A stretch of DNA of 64,000 nt from contig JALGAS010000004.1 of the NCBI GenBank assembly GCA_023078685.1, positions 4,712,001 through 4,776,000 on the forward strand, in the 5' to 3' direction. Both the position numbers and the translations under genes were made by a program. The stretch comes from Neopestalotiopsis rosae. Lineage: Eukaryota > Ascomycota > Sordariomycetes > Amphisphaeriales > Sporocadaceae. A model generated the notes under the pieces. That model had not been told where the DNA came from, did not search any database, and saw only the letters and a list, made by a program, of their open reading frames with translations. Positions 31,585-42,799 of this stretch are shown here, piece after piece (position 1 is the first letter of the stretch; every line of letters starts with the position of its first letter).

Positions 31585-33593
31585 CTAATCAACTTGATCT
31601 GACACAAGATATGCAGCTATGAGTGCTGGAATGGCGGCCAGTCTCAACAGCCACCCATAGCTATCTTCAATGCTCATAGCCTGGAGTATTTTGAGTACAA
31701 TACTGCAGACTAGGGCGCTTAGTATCTGGGGAGAGGCTACGGCAACATTGTGAAGACCAATGATGACACCAGCGTGTATGTCCTGGGGAGCCTGTAATCC
31801 CTCGACGTCCATCTGCCTTCCATGCGACTGAATCCTGGAGACTTCAGAACTGATGAGTGCGAAAGGAGCCCAAGTGGTCACGGCCCAACTCATACCAGCC
31901 ATGCCAACTAGAAACTTCCCATCGATATCAGATCCTACAAAGATCGTGAAGAACATGCAGACCGAGAAGAAAATGTGGGAAAGTTTCCATATTCTTTGCA
32001 GCGACATTCGTCCGAACAAGGTCTTTGGGTGCAGCCGCTTCAGCTCAACAGCGTAATTGGAGACTGATTGCACCATGCAAGGAGCGATAAAAGAAGTTGC
32101 AAGTGACACAAGAGCAAACACAAACGATCCGGAGACGCCGACCCTTGCAGCTTTCTCTTCAAGCGCATGCTGTAAGTCTGTGGACGTAGGTAATAAGGAT
32201 ATTCTCATGAAGATAGGCTTTGAGTCTGAGACTGTTTAATAAATAGCCGCTACCGGTGGGCACTTGTACTTACATAAGTCTCCAATATAGCTAAAGTATC
32301 GTTAGCATTGAAACGAAACGTCACGATCTGCAAGAGAAGGCTGCTCACCTTGTCACGTAGTAAAGAAACGGGAACCAGCCCATCCACGCGAAGAACTGTA
32401 CCTTGCAAACTTGACGGGTTACGGGAGGGAGAGTCCTCACACTTCGATACAACTGCAGAAATATTGCAGTTACGCTCAAGCGGCTTCGATGTGCGTTCTC
32501 CCGAATGAAAACTTCTTCCTGAGTATACAGACAGCAGATAGCGAGGGTACTCGTCAAGGCGATTGACGCTAATGAGCACTGTACCCTGAATTGAGTATTT
32601 CCCAAGAATGGAAGCAACTTCGGTAGCTCAGCCATGCCCATGGCGTAGCCAATGACGTTGCCGGCGGCTGTCAGTCGACTCGCCCAGGAGTTTGCTTCAA
32701 CCTGTTGATACTGAGGGCAATTATCGATGATAAATGCTCGAATACCAGCTTGTACTGGTTGAAGGGATATGTTCAAAACGAAGACCCAAAACACTGCCCC
32801 AACGATCGTGACAGTGCCCAATATGGTACTGGATTGGTTGATGTGGAGGATGACAGCGATCAAGTGTATAGAGTCTCTGATCCACGCCAAAGCTAGCAAC
32901 GACATGATGCAGCAGAAAGCTCCACCGACTATGTATGGTCTTCTTCGACCCCATTTGTGCTCACATCGATCACTGCAAGCACCTGCTATCGGTTGCACAA
33001 TCGCTCCAGCAAGGGGTCCTGACGCCCAGACCAAAGCAGTACAAGGCTTTGATAACCCCAAGGTAAGAAGGTATGGCTGCAATGGGAATTGAGGTTTAGA
33101 ACTTTTCATGGACGATATGCAGGTGCAACTTACAATTCCCGAGGACATAATTACTGACCAAACAAGCTGTAGACTAAATTATTGTCAGTCGGGCGTTTTT
33201 TCGCTTCCATAAGAAACCCTGGACATACCCAAACACTCCGCAAGTCAGGCGAAGCATGGAGGTTGCTCTCAACTTTTTATGAGGCTCACCATAGTCCTCT
33301 CTTGAAGATACAGATATACGGTCCAAGTGAGAGGTTTCGGAATAGTCGTGATGTTCGGGATAGGGATCAAGAAAGCGCAAACTAGACATTGCATTGTCGT
33401 AATGACTTCCTACAGGCAAGCTGTCGTCTTGAGGTAGGTCGTGAGCCATAATTTGCTGGTGTGATGCACGGCTTGAGCGTTGGGAAGCGATACGGGCAAG
33501 TGAGAAGTTCCGTGCAACGAGAAATGCTCGGTGGGAATGAACTGGGATGGCCACCGACGACAGATTTTGAAAATGATCCTGCAACCCATTCAT
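31585..33593 (-). CDS. MFS transporter of the SUT (sucrose/disaccharide-proton) type
   Basis: Five exons, 33593-33229, 33173-33134, 33076-32349, 32290-32274 and 32231-31585, give 598 residues. Exon 4 is only 17 nt. Family motifs are VFGLQLVWSVIMSSGIPYL at the first helix, GPLAGAIVQPIAGACSDR and KWGRRRPYI, the signature loop of SUT carriers. Later come QQVEANSWASRLTAAGNVIGY and FFAWMGWFPFLYYVTSYIGD. About twelve transmembrane helices and a long polar N-terminus are seen; a shorter start at 33449 is possible. Known members import sucrose or maltose with protons. Sitting between two UstYa-like genes, it may be the export or uptake carrier of the RiPP cluster, or an unrelated sugar carrier. Confidence 0.8.
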
Positions 33594-34511
33594 CGACCGT
33601 TATCTGAAACGTTTCAAACGCGAAATCATTGAAAGTATAAATGCAGCTATCGCTTTCGTTATCGTGGCGGAAAGTGCCAATGGTTCATGTCTGGTTGCTA
33701 TCACCGGTGTTGCCATCGACATGCGGCCGCTGTAAGCGGCTTGGCAGCTGCTGGTGAGGAGGAGTATAGCAATGATCTGCACTGAAGAGACTATTCACGC
33801 AGGTGGCGGTCAAGTGGTCGGCTGAGCTATGTTGAAGTGCGAAGTCGCCAATCAATGTTCATTTTGGCTTTCCGGGGATTGTTACCCTGCCTCGGGGATA
33901 CAGGGCTCGCTTATTGCTATCTCCTGATCAATTCTGCAGAGCCACAATCTGGATTGGGCCTGTGGATGGTTCTAACTCATGGTTAAAAGAACCCTGCAGT
34001 CTGCACTGTAACATACTCGCAATGCACTTCTGGGACGTCCTACGTCAGTTGCGTATGTACCTGGCGTCAATGCTGCACTCCCGTGCAGGGTTCACTTTGC
34101 AGATCTTGACCCATGCTGAGAGTGGGTGTTGTGGGAGCCGATAAGTTCTGGTCTGACTGGGATAGTCCCAAGGGACTACCCCACCTCACTAGGTAGGTAT
34201 AGTGCAGGCAATACTACTTATTCTAAAGAGTTTTTAATTGGCCAATTGGATGACGACGCACTTTCTGCGGCGGTTGCGGTAGGTATCACGTAATCCTTCC
34301 TAGTTCACTCTAAACAATTAAAGTTGATGAGGCTGCATATACACTATTAAGTGTAGAGTGAGCGGCATTTATGATGTAAGCATGTATTTGAGACCACTAC
34401 TATCTACCGTACTGAGCAAATGTAATTTCGTGGGTCGAGTCTTCCGACAACCAGATACCTAGACTGTGGAAGACTAGAGATTTCAAGGTTCGCCTTGTGC
34501 TCTCTCCTGCT
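33594..34511. other. intergenic
   Basis: Promoter of the SUT-type transporter (-) and 3' flank of UstYa paralogue 2 (-). Short frames only; nothing was recognised. Confidence 0.4.
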
Positions 34512-35613
34512 TCAGTGACTTCCTGCGCCCAACTTCGAGCCTTCGCCATGAGGATACGCAAGACCTACAAGATGTTAGCCGTAGCAAAGCGAGATGAGAA
34601 TGAACCTGACTTACCGAGAGTAGGATGGCGGAGATAACCAGGTTTCTTCGGATCGAATCTTCGTTTTTGCTGCCAACTCACAAGAGCCTCCCAGTTTACA
34701 CAAGCGTGGGGGGAATCAAAGTCGGCAACTGGGATCGCGCTGGCATCTCCCCAATACATCGTGACGATTGACGTATCTCCACGACATTGTGCTGCCTGGC
34801 GGAGTATCTCGACACAGTGTGCTGTTTCTAGTAAGTCGATTGTCTAACAATGCATCACTAGAACAACATACTAGAATGTACCAGATTCATCTGCTTCTCC
34901 TCCGCGGTGAGATCTGGGAAGTAGTGGTCTCCGTAGAGCGCCTCTCGAAGACGTTTCTAGACAGTTAAGTACGCAAATGCAATGCCAGGATATGATTTTC
35001 ACTTACGAGACAGTGAATCTCATGATTGACACTTAGGGTTCCCCAATACATGTCATTTTCGTCAGGAAGGGCGATGGATGTTTTGTTGATTGCTCTCAGG
35101 TCTTCGCCTGAAACCTTGATGTGCATATCTTCGTCGATTCAGTATATGTGTTTCGAGCATCACGAGTGTACTTACCTTCAACTAGATCAGCCCAAGCCTG
35201 GTCGACTGCGGGAGATGGATCTCCCACGTATGGACTCTCGATATGAAGTCTAGAATCAAACACCTGCTGATGATATTCTATAATGGAAGACGCTGGAGCT
35301 TTGGATCGGTTAGCTTTTGTCACTCCTGACGGGTTAGGATTATCTCACATTTTACCAATGTTTCAGGACTATTCCGTAGAAGCCGGGTTTGTTCTTTGTA
35401 ATAATAGAGGAAGATTGACGTGTAAACACAGATAAGGAAGATATGGAGAGTCGGCATGAAATAACAACGAAACCACGATTTCCTGTTTCTTCGCAAAGGA
35501 GGAAGGTAGAAATCTCGAACCACCTCGTTTTCTTTAACGAGGCTGTCACGGTGGTTGTGCTCTTGACCATAGTTCGCCTCGATCAACGAGACGGTCTCGG
35601 ATTTGTCAAACAT
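34512..35613 (-). CDS. UstYa-like (DUF3328) RiPP oxidase, paralogue 2
   Basis: Six exons, 35613-35349, 35298-35176, 35128-35007, 34956-34872, 34827-34615 and 34564-34512, give 286 residues; every phase fits. A transmembrane helix lies at about residues 50-72 (CYFMPTLHIFLICVYTSIFLYYY). The family-typical SPYVGDPSPAVDQAWADL stretch follows. The first metal motif is HEIHC near 165-169. The second is AHCVEILRQAAQC near 201, in which the first His of HxxHC is displaced (HSKTAHC), so that site is less canonical. The C-terminus adds VNWEALVSWQQKRRF as in UstYa. It is divergent from the precursor gene with 0.9 kb between, the closest modifying enzyme to it. Confidence 0.85.
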
Positions 35614-36501
35614 CCTGATGCGTGCAGTGGAACAAAAGTGATAGTGAAGGCTGTAAGATTCGAAACAAGGAAGTGGGAGATTTTTACTAACAGAAAATCA
35701 TGTATGGTTGGATTTCAGTCGAAAAGAAGTGGGCGATGGTCAATCTCGGGACCGTGTGCAAATACCGTCACGTACCAAATGTCCCGTGAACAGCAAGTTC
35801 GGTTGGACCACTCACTATAAAGGATCGGCAGATGCAGTCAGATAGTCTTGGCTCTGATAAAGCGGAATACCTTCCTCAATTAGAAAAGATCATCTCCAGG
35901 ACCGGTTGCCGAAAAGAAAACAAAAGGCATGACTTTGTCTCGATGTATGAGTATGCGCTATATCCTGGTCATACCAGGAGATGGAGAAAAGGTGCAGATA
36001 CAGGTATGCAAGTTTCATGCCAATGAACGCAAGAACTTGTAACAATTAGGTGCATTAGTGCTTATTAAAAAGGTAGCGGTCACTTCGGGTGGTATTTCCA
36101 CACACAAAGGGATTTCTTGATGGGAATCTGGAAAATAACCGTTTTTGCCAAGGCCTGCAGGGTATCCATGTGCAGGGATCGTAGCGAGACCGCAGCCCAA
36201 GCCGCGGACCTTTCAGCAGTTTTCCACATCAGTGGGATTGAAAGACCAGCGCCAGTAAAATTTCGATAGACACGAACACTTTTCTCAAAGACAAGCAGTC
36301 AACTCATATCCCATTTGACGGCCTCAGCACTAGGAACCATGCTCACAAGATCTCCATAAGTAGTCCCGTCGTCTCCGTCTGCTTTTCATCTATTCAGTCA
36401 GTCTCAAGCAGCTCCTTCCAGCCAACACATTTTTAGTCAACTATCTGTTATCAAAAACTTCTTCATTCACCCCACATCCAGATCTCTCATTCATCTTCAT
36501 C
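35614..36501. other. divergent promoter region (UstYa 2 / precursor)
   Basis: Promoter region shared by UstYa paralogue 2 (-) and the peptide precursor (+). CTATAAAGG at 35815-35823 resembles a TATA box but lies far from both starts. The precursor leader just before its ATG is a pyrimidine-rich CTTCATCTTCATC run. No gene was recognised. Confidence 0.4.
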
Positions 36502-37092
36502 ATGTTGTTCAAGAGCACCCTCGCCCTTCTTGCCATTGTTGCTCTTGGAGCACAAGCTGTCCCTCTTGCCTCTGACAAGCGGGCTGAGACTTCCGCTCAA
36601 GACTCAGATTAGTATGGTCACCTTTTAACGCAAGGAAGACACAAACTAATGTTCTCTAGCACCATCTACAAGCGAGCCGAGACTGACTCTCAAGACTCTG
36701 ACTACACCATCTACAAGAAGAGAGCCGAGACTGATTCTCAGGACTCTGATTACACCATATACAAGCGTGCAGAGACTGACTCTCAGGACTCTGACTACAC
36801 TATCTATAAGCGTGCCGATACCGACGCTCAAGACTCAGACTACACTATTTACAAGAAGAGAGCTGAGACTGACGCCCAGGATTCCGACTACACCATCTAC
36901 AAGCGTGCGGACACCGCCGCTCAGGATTCTGACTACACTATCTACAAGAAAAGAGCGGAGACTGATGCTCAAGACTCTGACTACACCATCTACAAGAAGA
37001 GAGCCGAGACAGACTCTCAAGACTCTGATTAGTAAGTCCGAAAACGGAAGTTATTGCCATCGAACGCTAACATCGGAAGCACCATCTACTGA
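36502..37092 (+). CDS. fungal RiPP (dikaritin-type) precursor with nine YTIY cores
   Basis: Three exons, 36502-36611, 36660-37031 and 37080-37092, give 164 residues. A signal peptide (MLFKSTLALLAIVALGAQA, then VPLAS) leads to DKR, a Kex2 site. Nine units follow: AETSAQDSD-YTIY-KR first, then variants of A(E/D)T(D/A)(S/A)QDSD-YTIY-K(K)R, and a last AETDSQDSD-YTIY that ends at the stop. The core YTIY is invariant in all nine, while the leader varies (E/D, D/S/A, S/A) and the linker is KR or KKR. This is the layout of UstA-type precursors: secretion, Kex2 cutting at KR, trimming, and side-chain crosslinking by UstYa-family oxidases. Both introns split the same Tyr codon (TA|C) of the core, in the first and last units. 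The product is probably a Tyr-crosslinked cyclic tetrapeptide or slightly longer peptide. Confidence 0.9.
36583..37089 (+). repeat. nine tandem peptide-coding repeats of 39-48 bp
   Basis: In the coding sequence the first eight units are 45 or 48 bp (15-16 codons), and the ninth is 39 bp because it lacks a KR tail. They are interrupted by introns at 36612-36659 and 37032-37079. Third-position differences between copies are frequent while YTIY stays constant, so the core is under purifying selection. Confidence 0.9.
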
Positions 37093-39112
37093 TCAAAATC
37101 TTGGGCTTGGTGATATGGTGGCCCTATTCATGGATAGTTTGGGGTGAAGGAAGGGTTTCTGTCTTCAAATCGCTCTTTTCTAGGAGAAGTCTATAGTCGA
37201 TGGTTTTTGTTGCAATGGATGATGTCAATAAAGGTCACTTTCTTTGAAAATTACGTCCAGTCTCACTATCAACGTTGTGCAAATGTCGTAAAGCCAAATA
37301 TGACTTAAGTTCATCCATGTATACGCTTAAGGCTAGATCTGGATTCAGTTTAATGGAAACTTGTGTCTATTCAGCCTCGGCGAGTCCTTTCGGTGTACTC
37401 TCGTCGTACGAAAAACCACGGGCAATATGCAAATTCCCATCGACTTACTTGCTCAGACATGACATTTTTTCTCGTGATTTTTTCTTCAAAGACATTACCA
37501 AGCTTACTATTGTCCCTGCATCCATGATCAAAGAACACTCGAACAGTTCGTTAAACGCTGTTGGGGGGATAGTACATGATCGGCTATGTGTGTTAACACC
37601 CCAGTATATCATCAAGTAGCGCTCATGCCCTTGGTTTGTTTTATTTTGACTACTAGTCTTCGGGAAATTGAGGTAAGTTTCGGTAAGACCATACTCGCGC
37701 AGCACACCAAATTCAGCGATCTTCGGCCAAGTCTTGACTGCGAGACCCGCTTGTCAGGCCAGTCAGTTGCATATCGACTTTCTATTCAAGGTAATTGATG
37801 TGGAGGCCTGCTAGGATATCTGTACAGCTGATCGGTACAAGAGCATCCGGTCAAGTCGCTACGCACATGGAGCGGTGAGGGGATGTCGAATGGGATCATA
37901 GTGGCGAGTCCATCGTCGAATCTCGGAATTTCTCCCTGATCTGTACGTTCTCTCTATGATCTTGTTGGCTTCTCTAATGTAACATATGCCTATGGAGGAA
38001 GTGATCAACAGCAATGTGCATGGCAGTACGTGGTGTATTCGTTTGCCGAAAATGGTATGAGATCTTCATCGAGGTAAACACAAGTCTGGCCTATATGTAT
38101 AGTAGAGTGACTATAACTTTGTAACGATCACTACCATTGGTTCGGACTATCCACTCCGCAGGTGTCATCATCCGATTTTGCGCCGCAAGGTGGTTACTGT
38201 TACATGGTATGCACTGGCAGGGAGGTTCGTGGCGAAAATGTCGGACTCAAACACCATCTGCGCCGGTCAACTGCATATAGATCAACTATCACGAGTTCCT
38301 CATTGTCGCCTTATATCGCGCGTCTACACTTGGTGCATGGTGTGTGCATAAGACGGCGCAGGGATAGTAGCATGGGTGCTGGAGCGGCTCGCGACCCAGG
38401 GGTCTAGCTGCAGGCAGGGGTGGCGCTGAGTGCTGAGGTATTGTCCAGGGTGGGGGTTTCGCACGGTGACAGTCGCTTCAACGCCAAGCCCTAAATTCGA
38501 AGCTAAAAAATGTCTGTAGCATGCACTGCACTCAAGCGACGGCCGCAAAGTTGCACCCACATGGAGCCCTGTATGCATGTCAGCTGCATGTTGAATGCCA
38601 CGAAGACCCTTAAGCCGGAAAGTTATCCAAGCTCAGTCATTATGGTAAGGTGAAAGGTACCATGCAATGGGGAAGAGCCCCCGTGTCGATCTTTAGTGTG
38701 GGGTGTCAAGCAAGCATGCACCTGCCGATCTCTTGTGTGCGTGTCTTGTGTGAGCGGCTGATGCTTCACGATACTTGCATCCGTAGTACTGGGTGCGCCA
38801 CAAATTCCATGTTGAAGTATACGGTTACACTGGCAATGCCAGATAAGAATCTGTCACATGATTCTGACCGTTCGGGACTTGCTGTTCACTAAGTGAGTAC
38901 CTACGGCATATTGATGAAGTATTCTGTGATTCTTATCTTGCGCGGACGAGACTACTGAAGCTGAAGGAATGATTTCATTATACGCGATAAAGCATCTGTC
39001 GAAAGGGGTTGATTGAATTCCCTGACAACATCGCGCCTGACTCCCTCTTCTTCTCTTTCATTCAATCCACTTTCAGCCATAATCATCAATCAAATTCCCA
39101 TTCAAAGCAAAC
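37093..39112. other. intergenic, 2.0 kb
   Basis: 3' flank of the precursor and promoter of UstYa paralogue 3. The longest frames (37275-37619 and 38162-38407, plus strand) show no signal peptide, domain or splice continuation. CT-rich leader sequence precedes the ATG at 39113. Confidence 0.4.
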
Positions 39113-40081
39113 ATGAGTACCACTAGCTCCGCTTCATCGTCCACTGCTCTTCCTTACAGTGATGAGTACTCTACCATTTCTTTGGAGAAGAGACCGCTTT
39201 ACGATGATGTATCCGACGGCAGCAGCCTTTGTGAGAACGATGGGCTAATGCTTCGTGAAGAAGGACGTTCTCACCGTCGCTTTTGGAAAAAGCTCTCAAG
39301 CTTCAAACCCTCTGTATCTATCATCCTGACCGTCAATGGCATCCTCCTCGCAGGATTTCTTGCCCTTGCTATCGCCACTATCCTCACTATTCAACAGCAA
39401 GTCATTAACAAGGCACCTGAGGATCACGGCAAGAACGGCATTATTCGTGAAGTTGCTCTCGAGCCAAAGAAGTATTACAACAAGAACGGCCTTCGCACCA
39501 CCAAAGACGGTATCCTGTTGGAGTGCGGTTCCACCAACGAAGAGGCCCGCACCAACGGTTGCATCTTTGACAACTGGGCGTATTATTACGTGCCTCCGGC
39601 CTGCTTCGATGCAGAGCATCTGGAAGAGACCAGCTCGAGCGAGTTTCGTCTCTCCCCGCACGCCGGGGGAGACTTTCCCTTCTACTTTGACAAAGAACGC
39701 CGGAACCTGGGTCCGAGTGAAGCCAATGCGCAAGCCTCCCACTACATGCTGTATGCCATCAACAAGTTTCACAAGGCGCACTGCCTGTACATGCTTCGTC
39801 TCCTCAATCGAGCGGTGAACCGGTACCTCTCCGGCGAGAAAGACGTGTACCTGCTGTCTGCGACGTAAGTATTGCCGAAATCAGGATGCAAACGCATGAT
39901 AGCGACTGACTTGTATCATAGACTGCAATACGGTCATACTATGCACTGTATGGAGCTTATCGCTGACCCGGCAACTAATCTCTCCGATACTGTGGCCGCA
40001 GTCAGGGCTAATGGGAGGTGCATTCGCCTCGATGAGGTTATGCCAGGAGATTTCCATATTCCCGTTCGCATTCAGATTTAG
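39113..40081 (+). CDS. UstYa-related membrane protein, divergent GCIFD subgroup, paralogue 3
   Basis: Two exons, 39113-39864 and 39922-40081, give 303 residues. A Ser-rich cytoplasmic tail of 66 residues precedes one transmembrane helix (67-93, SVSIILTVNGILLAGFLALA). The lumenal part opens with LLECGSTNEEARTNGCIFD and PPACFDAEH, a cysteine pattern shared with paralogue 4 but absent from canonical UstYa. The paired metal motifs remain: HKAHC at 220-224 followed by LYMLRLL, and HTMHC at 256-260, created by splicing. The arrangement of two HxxHC motifs after a single anchor argues for the UstYa superfamily. I infer an oxidase or accessory role on the same peptide. The C-terminus is short, ending 43 residues after the second motif. 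Confidence 0.75.
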
Positions 40082-40858
40082 GCGGAAACATGTCCTGTGG
40101 CTGTTGAGATGTTTCAGGTGTCTTCTCTCATCATTCTTACAAAGGTCAGAGTGTTACTACTATCAGTTGGATTCTCTAAGATTTGGTTGAGTTTGAAAGC
40201 AAGGGAGAGCATGATGGCGGAAGAAGTGAAACCTTTCCCAGCGGTGGAAGTGGGAATAGCTAGCAATGCCAAAAGATAAATATGTTGAAGAACCAGATCA
40301 ATTGCCTCGTTTGACACATCAAGAGTGCAACTTCTCAATGCTATTTTACAGCCGCCATTTGTTTTTGCCTGTTTTCCAGTCTATGGACGATTACATAGAG
40401 CCTCAGGCCATTCATAGAGAGGCAGACTGACTCATTATCGTCTTCATGTCCTGAGTTCCGCCTGAGAGTTTTGTCAATCGGCCATTTGACTTATCTTGAA
40501 ATGAAGTGAATGCGTAGCGATGCGCTACTTGGAACAACCCGTTTGGTACTGTCTCGCGAGCAGCCATGCAAACTATCAACACATCACAAATAGCTGGCGA
40601 TTGCATCATCTGACTTTGTTCTCACTTTTAAAAGAGTATACAATCGAGAATGTAAGGATTGTAACAATAACTTTCAATATGAGCTCAATCCGTAACTAGG
40701 TATGTATCCCAATAATTGTTGCCCCAAGGTGAGATATACTTATTCCATGCTGCCTTCAATATCTCCTCGTGGACAGGATCTCTCGATCCAAAAGAAATAT
40801 GCTATCTATTTACCCACATCAATCACCATTCAAAGTCGCTTGGAACCTTTCGGACTTT
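40082..40858. other. intergenic between convergent genes
   Basis: Shared 3' flank of UstYa paralogues 3 (+) and 4 (-). Nothing was recognised. Confidence 0.4.
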
Positions 40859-41546
40859 TCAACAGCTCTCATACTCAATCGTGAAGGGACCGAAGATCTT
40901 ATCGCGGTCCTTTGTCTGTTCGAGGAGCTCCAGAATAAACTGGGTGCAATGGCGGGCTGTTTGAAATTAGCTATATTAGAAATTGATCGGAACGAAAAGG
41001 CTTACCATGGGGATGATGCATTGCCATCGAGTCGACCCTGTTTCCGTACCTCACAGAATCAAAGAATCGCAACATGATGAACATGCAATGTCCCGAATGC
41101 TCTCTCTGAGTCGTGTAGTACTCCTTGTGGTCCCAGCGAGAGAGCTGGTGCCGGTCCAGGGGCTGTTCGCCTTCCAGATCTGCGTACATGGGCCAGGTCC
41201 AGTTCATGTAGTCCATGAACTTGGTCTCCTGTCGCCGGGGGCACTGGGACGGAACCCAGCTGAGCAGTAACTCGTCGAATACGCAACCATTGGCTAGTGC
41301 CTCGGCGCTCGAGTTACCGCAGTCGTACTTGAACTGGGTATCTAGATAAGATGGGAACGTGAGGCTTCTGGCGGATGACAACATCTGCAGAATGAATCCC
41401 AAGGAAACGACACAGATAACGGATGCAAACACTGCTAGTAGGGCGTATACTCGGCTAGCGGAACTGGGCTTTCCAAAATGGCCATGATTAGACTCGGCAG
41501 TATCATCAGACACTGGGACCGGCTTCCATTCTGGCCACTTAGGCAT
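40859..41546 (-). CDS. UstYa-related membrane protein, divergent GCVFD subgroup, paralogue 4
   Basis: Two exons, 41546-41006 and 40956-40859, give 212 residues. A transmembrane helix lies at residues 31-56 (SRVYALLAVFASVICVVSLG). YDCGNSSAEALANGCVFDELL follows (here YDCGNSSAEA, then GCVFD) and matches paralogue 3 in spacing: C, about 10 residues, GC(V/I)FD, then C. The metal motifs are HSGHC at 150-154 and HARHC at 180-184, the latter made by the 49-bp intron junction. It is shorter than paralogue 3 and lies convergent to it, so the pair may have arisen by inverted duplication. Its function is unproven; it is probably a partner in peptide crosslinking, or acts together with paralogue 3. Confidence 0.75.
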
Positions 41547-42799
41547 TCTGTACGTGAATTCCCAAGTTAGTTCACCATCAAGTCGGAGAGATATGTTCCA
41601 GTCAGCGGATTACTTACTTGTGTTGTGGCTATTCCGGAAGCTTGTAGGTAGCGGTATAGTGATTAGATGACAAGAGGGTACGAACGATTCTTGCGCAAGA
41701 TTGAGAGAACGAAGAGTATGGAAACAAACGAAACCAGCGGGGAGAATGTCTGTAGTCGACTTTGGTTCTTAAGCCCAACGTAGTAAAGTCTTAGGAGCAA
41801 GTGATAGTAGGACTCCAGGTCCTCACCAGTGCACAAACGAAAGCAACCAGAGTTCATTCGCTCGCCCTTGCCACGGATGAAGATCATTCCTGGAATCAAA
41901 ACCAGTACATAGACCTTCGTAGTATCAGCACGATGTCTTATCGTATCGGCTGACCCGTCAAACTCTTGCGAGACATGCATATTGCCCCTCATTCATTGTG
42001 ATGAGTTTTGAAGCTATCGGCGAACAGCATTCATCCAATGCAACTGTAGATCCTGCCAAAAGCACCACGATAAGTAACAAACAGTTGCATCGTGTCTAAA
42101 GCCACACTGCACGTTGATGTTTAGTTTCTATGCAAATAATCCTTGGCAAATCGAAGCGAATTGAGTTTACAGGGCGCACGCTATCAACCCTTCCATGGTT
42201 ACCTTAAAAGCTTAAAAATGACTGCAGTGTAGAACCATGTACTGTAGTATACTGGGCCCAAGCTGACAGCATATGCGGCTCTAGACCCAATTTGTCAACA
42301 ATCGGCAAATGGGCGTAAGTTGATTTCAACCTACCAAAAAGGGCTAGGGCTAGGCTGTTCGGACTTCTCCATACAAGGGTACGTATCATCCCGTATATCC
42401 CGTCGGCCGCTTTGCATCATGGTCAATACAGTGATTGCCCTGCATATTGCTGTTCTAGCGTTTCATTGGCGCGGTCGTGTTCGTGCCAGGAGGTATACTC
42501 AGGAAGTGCGTCGCTATAGATGAACAAGGGTCTACCAGCTTGATACCCCGCGCCGCTATGCCATGTACCTTACTTCACCGGCTTACCTGTAGTAGTTTTC
42601 GAAGATCTGCAAGTCACCAAGGATATTACAGAACTTATACAGAACCTGTAGAGTATGTCAGATGACCAATGTTCCCATCTACGAGAACAGTGTGACCCCT
42701 TGAATTGTTCCGTCTTCCTTTGCTTTGCCATTTCTTTCTGGACAGCTACACTTGTCTCTTGAAACATTTTCCAAATCGTTCCTCACTTTTGACTTCAAC
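41547..42799. other. divergent promoter region (UstYa 4 / UstYa 5)
   Basis: Promoters for paralogue 4 (-) and paralogue 5 (+). A 109-codon minus-strand frame (41663-41992) ends in a hydrophobic stretch but has no other support. Nothing else was recognised. Confidence 0.4.

Noticed and set aside
36583..37089. Regular 45-48-bp tandem repeats resembling an array such as CRISPR
   Set aside because: They are in-frame coding repeats with a constant peptide core and Kex2 sites, in a eukaryotic gene with introns and no cas genes.
41663..41992. Small minus-strand frame with a hydrophobic end
   Set aside because: Lies in a divergent promoter region and lacks any UstYa motif or other support.
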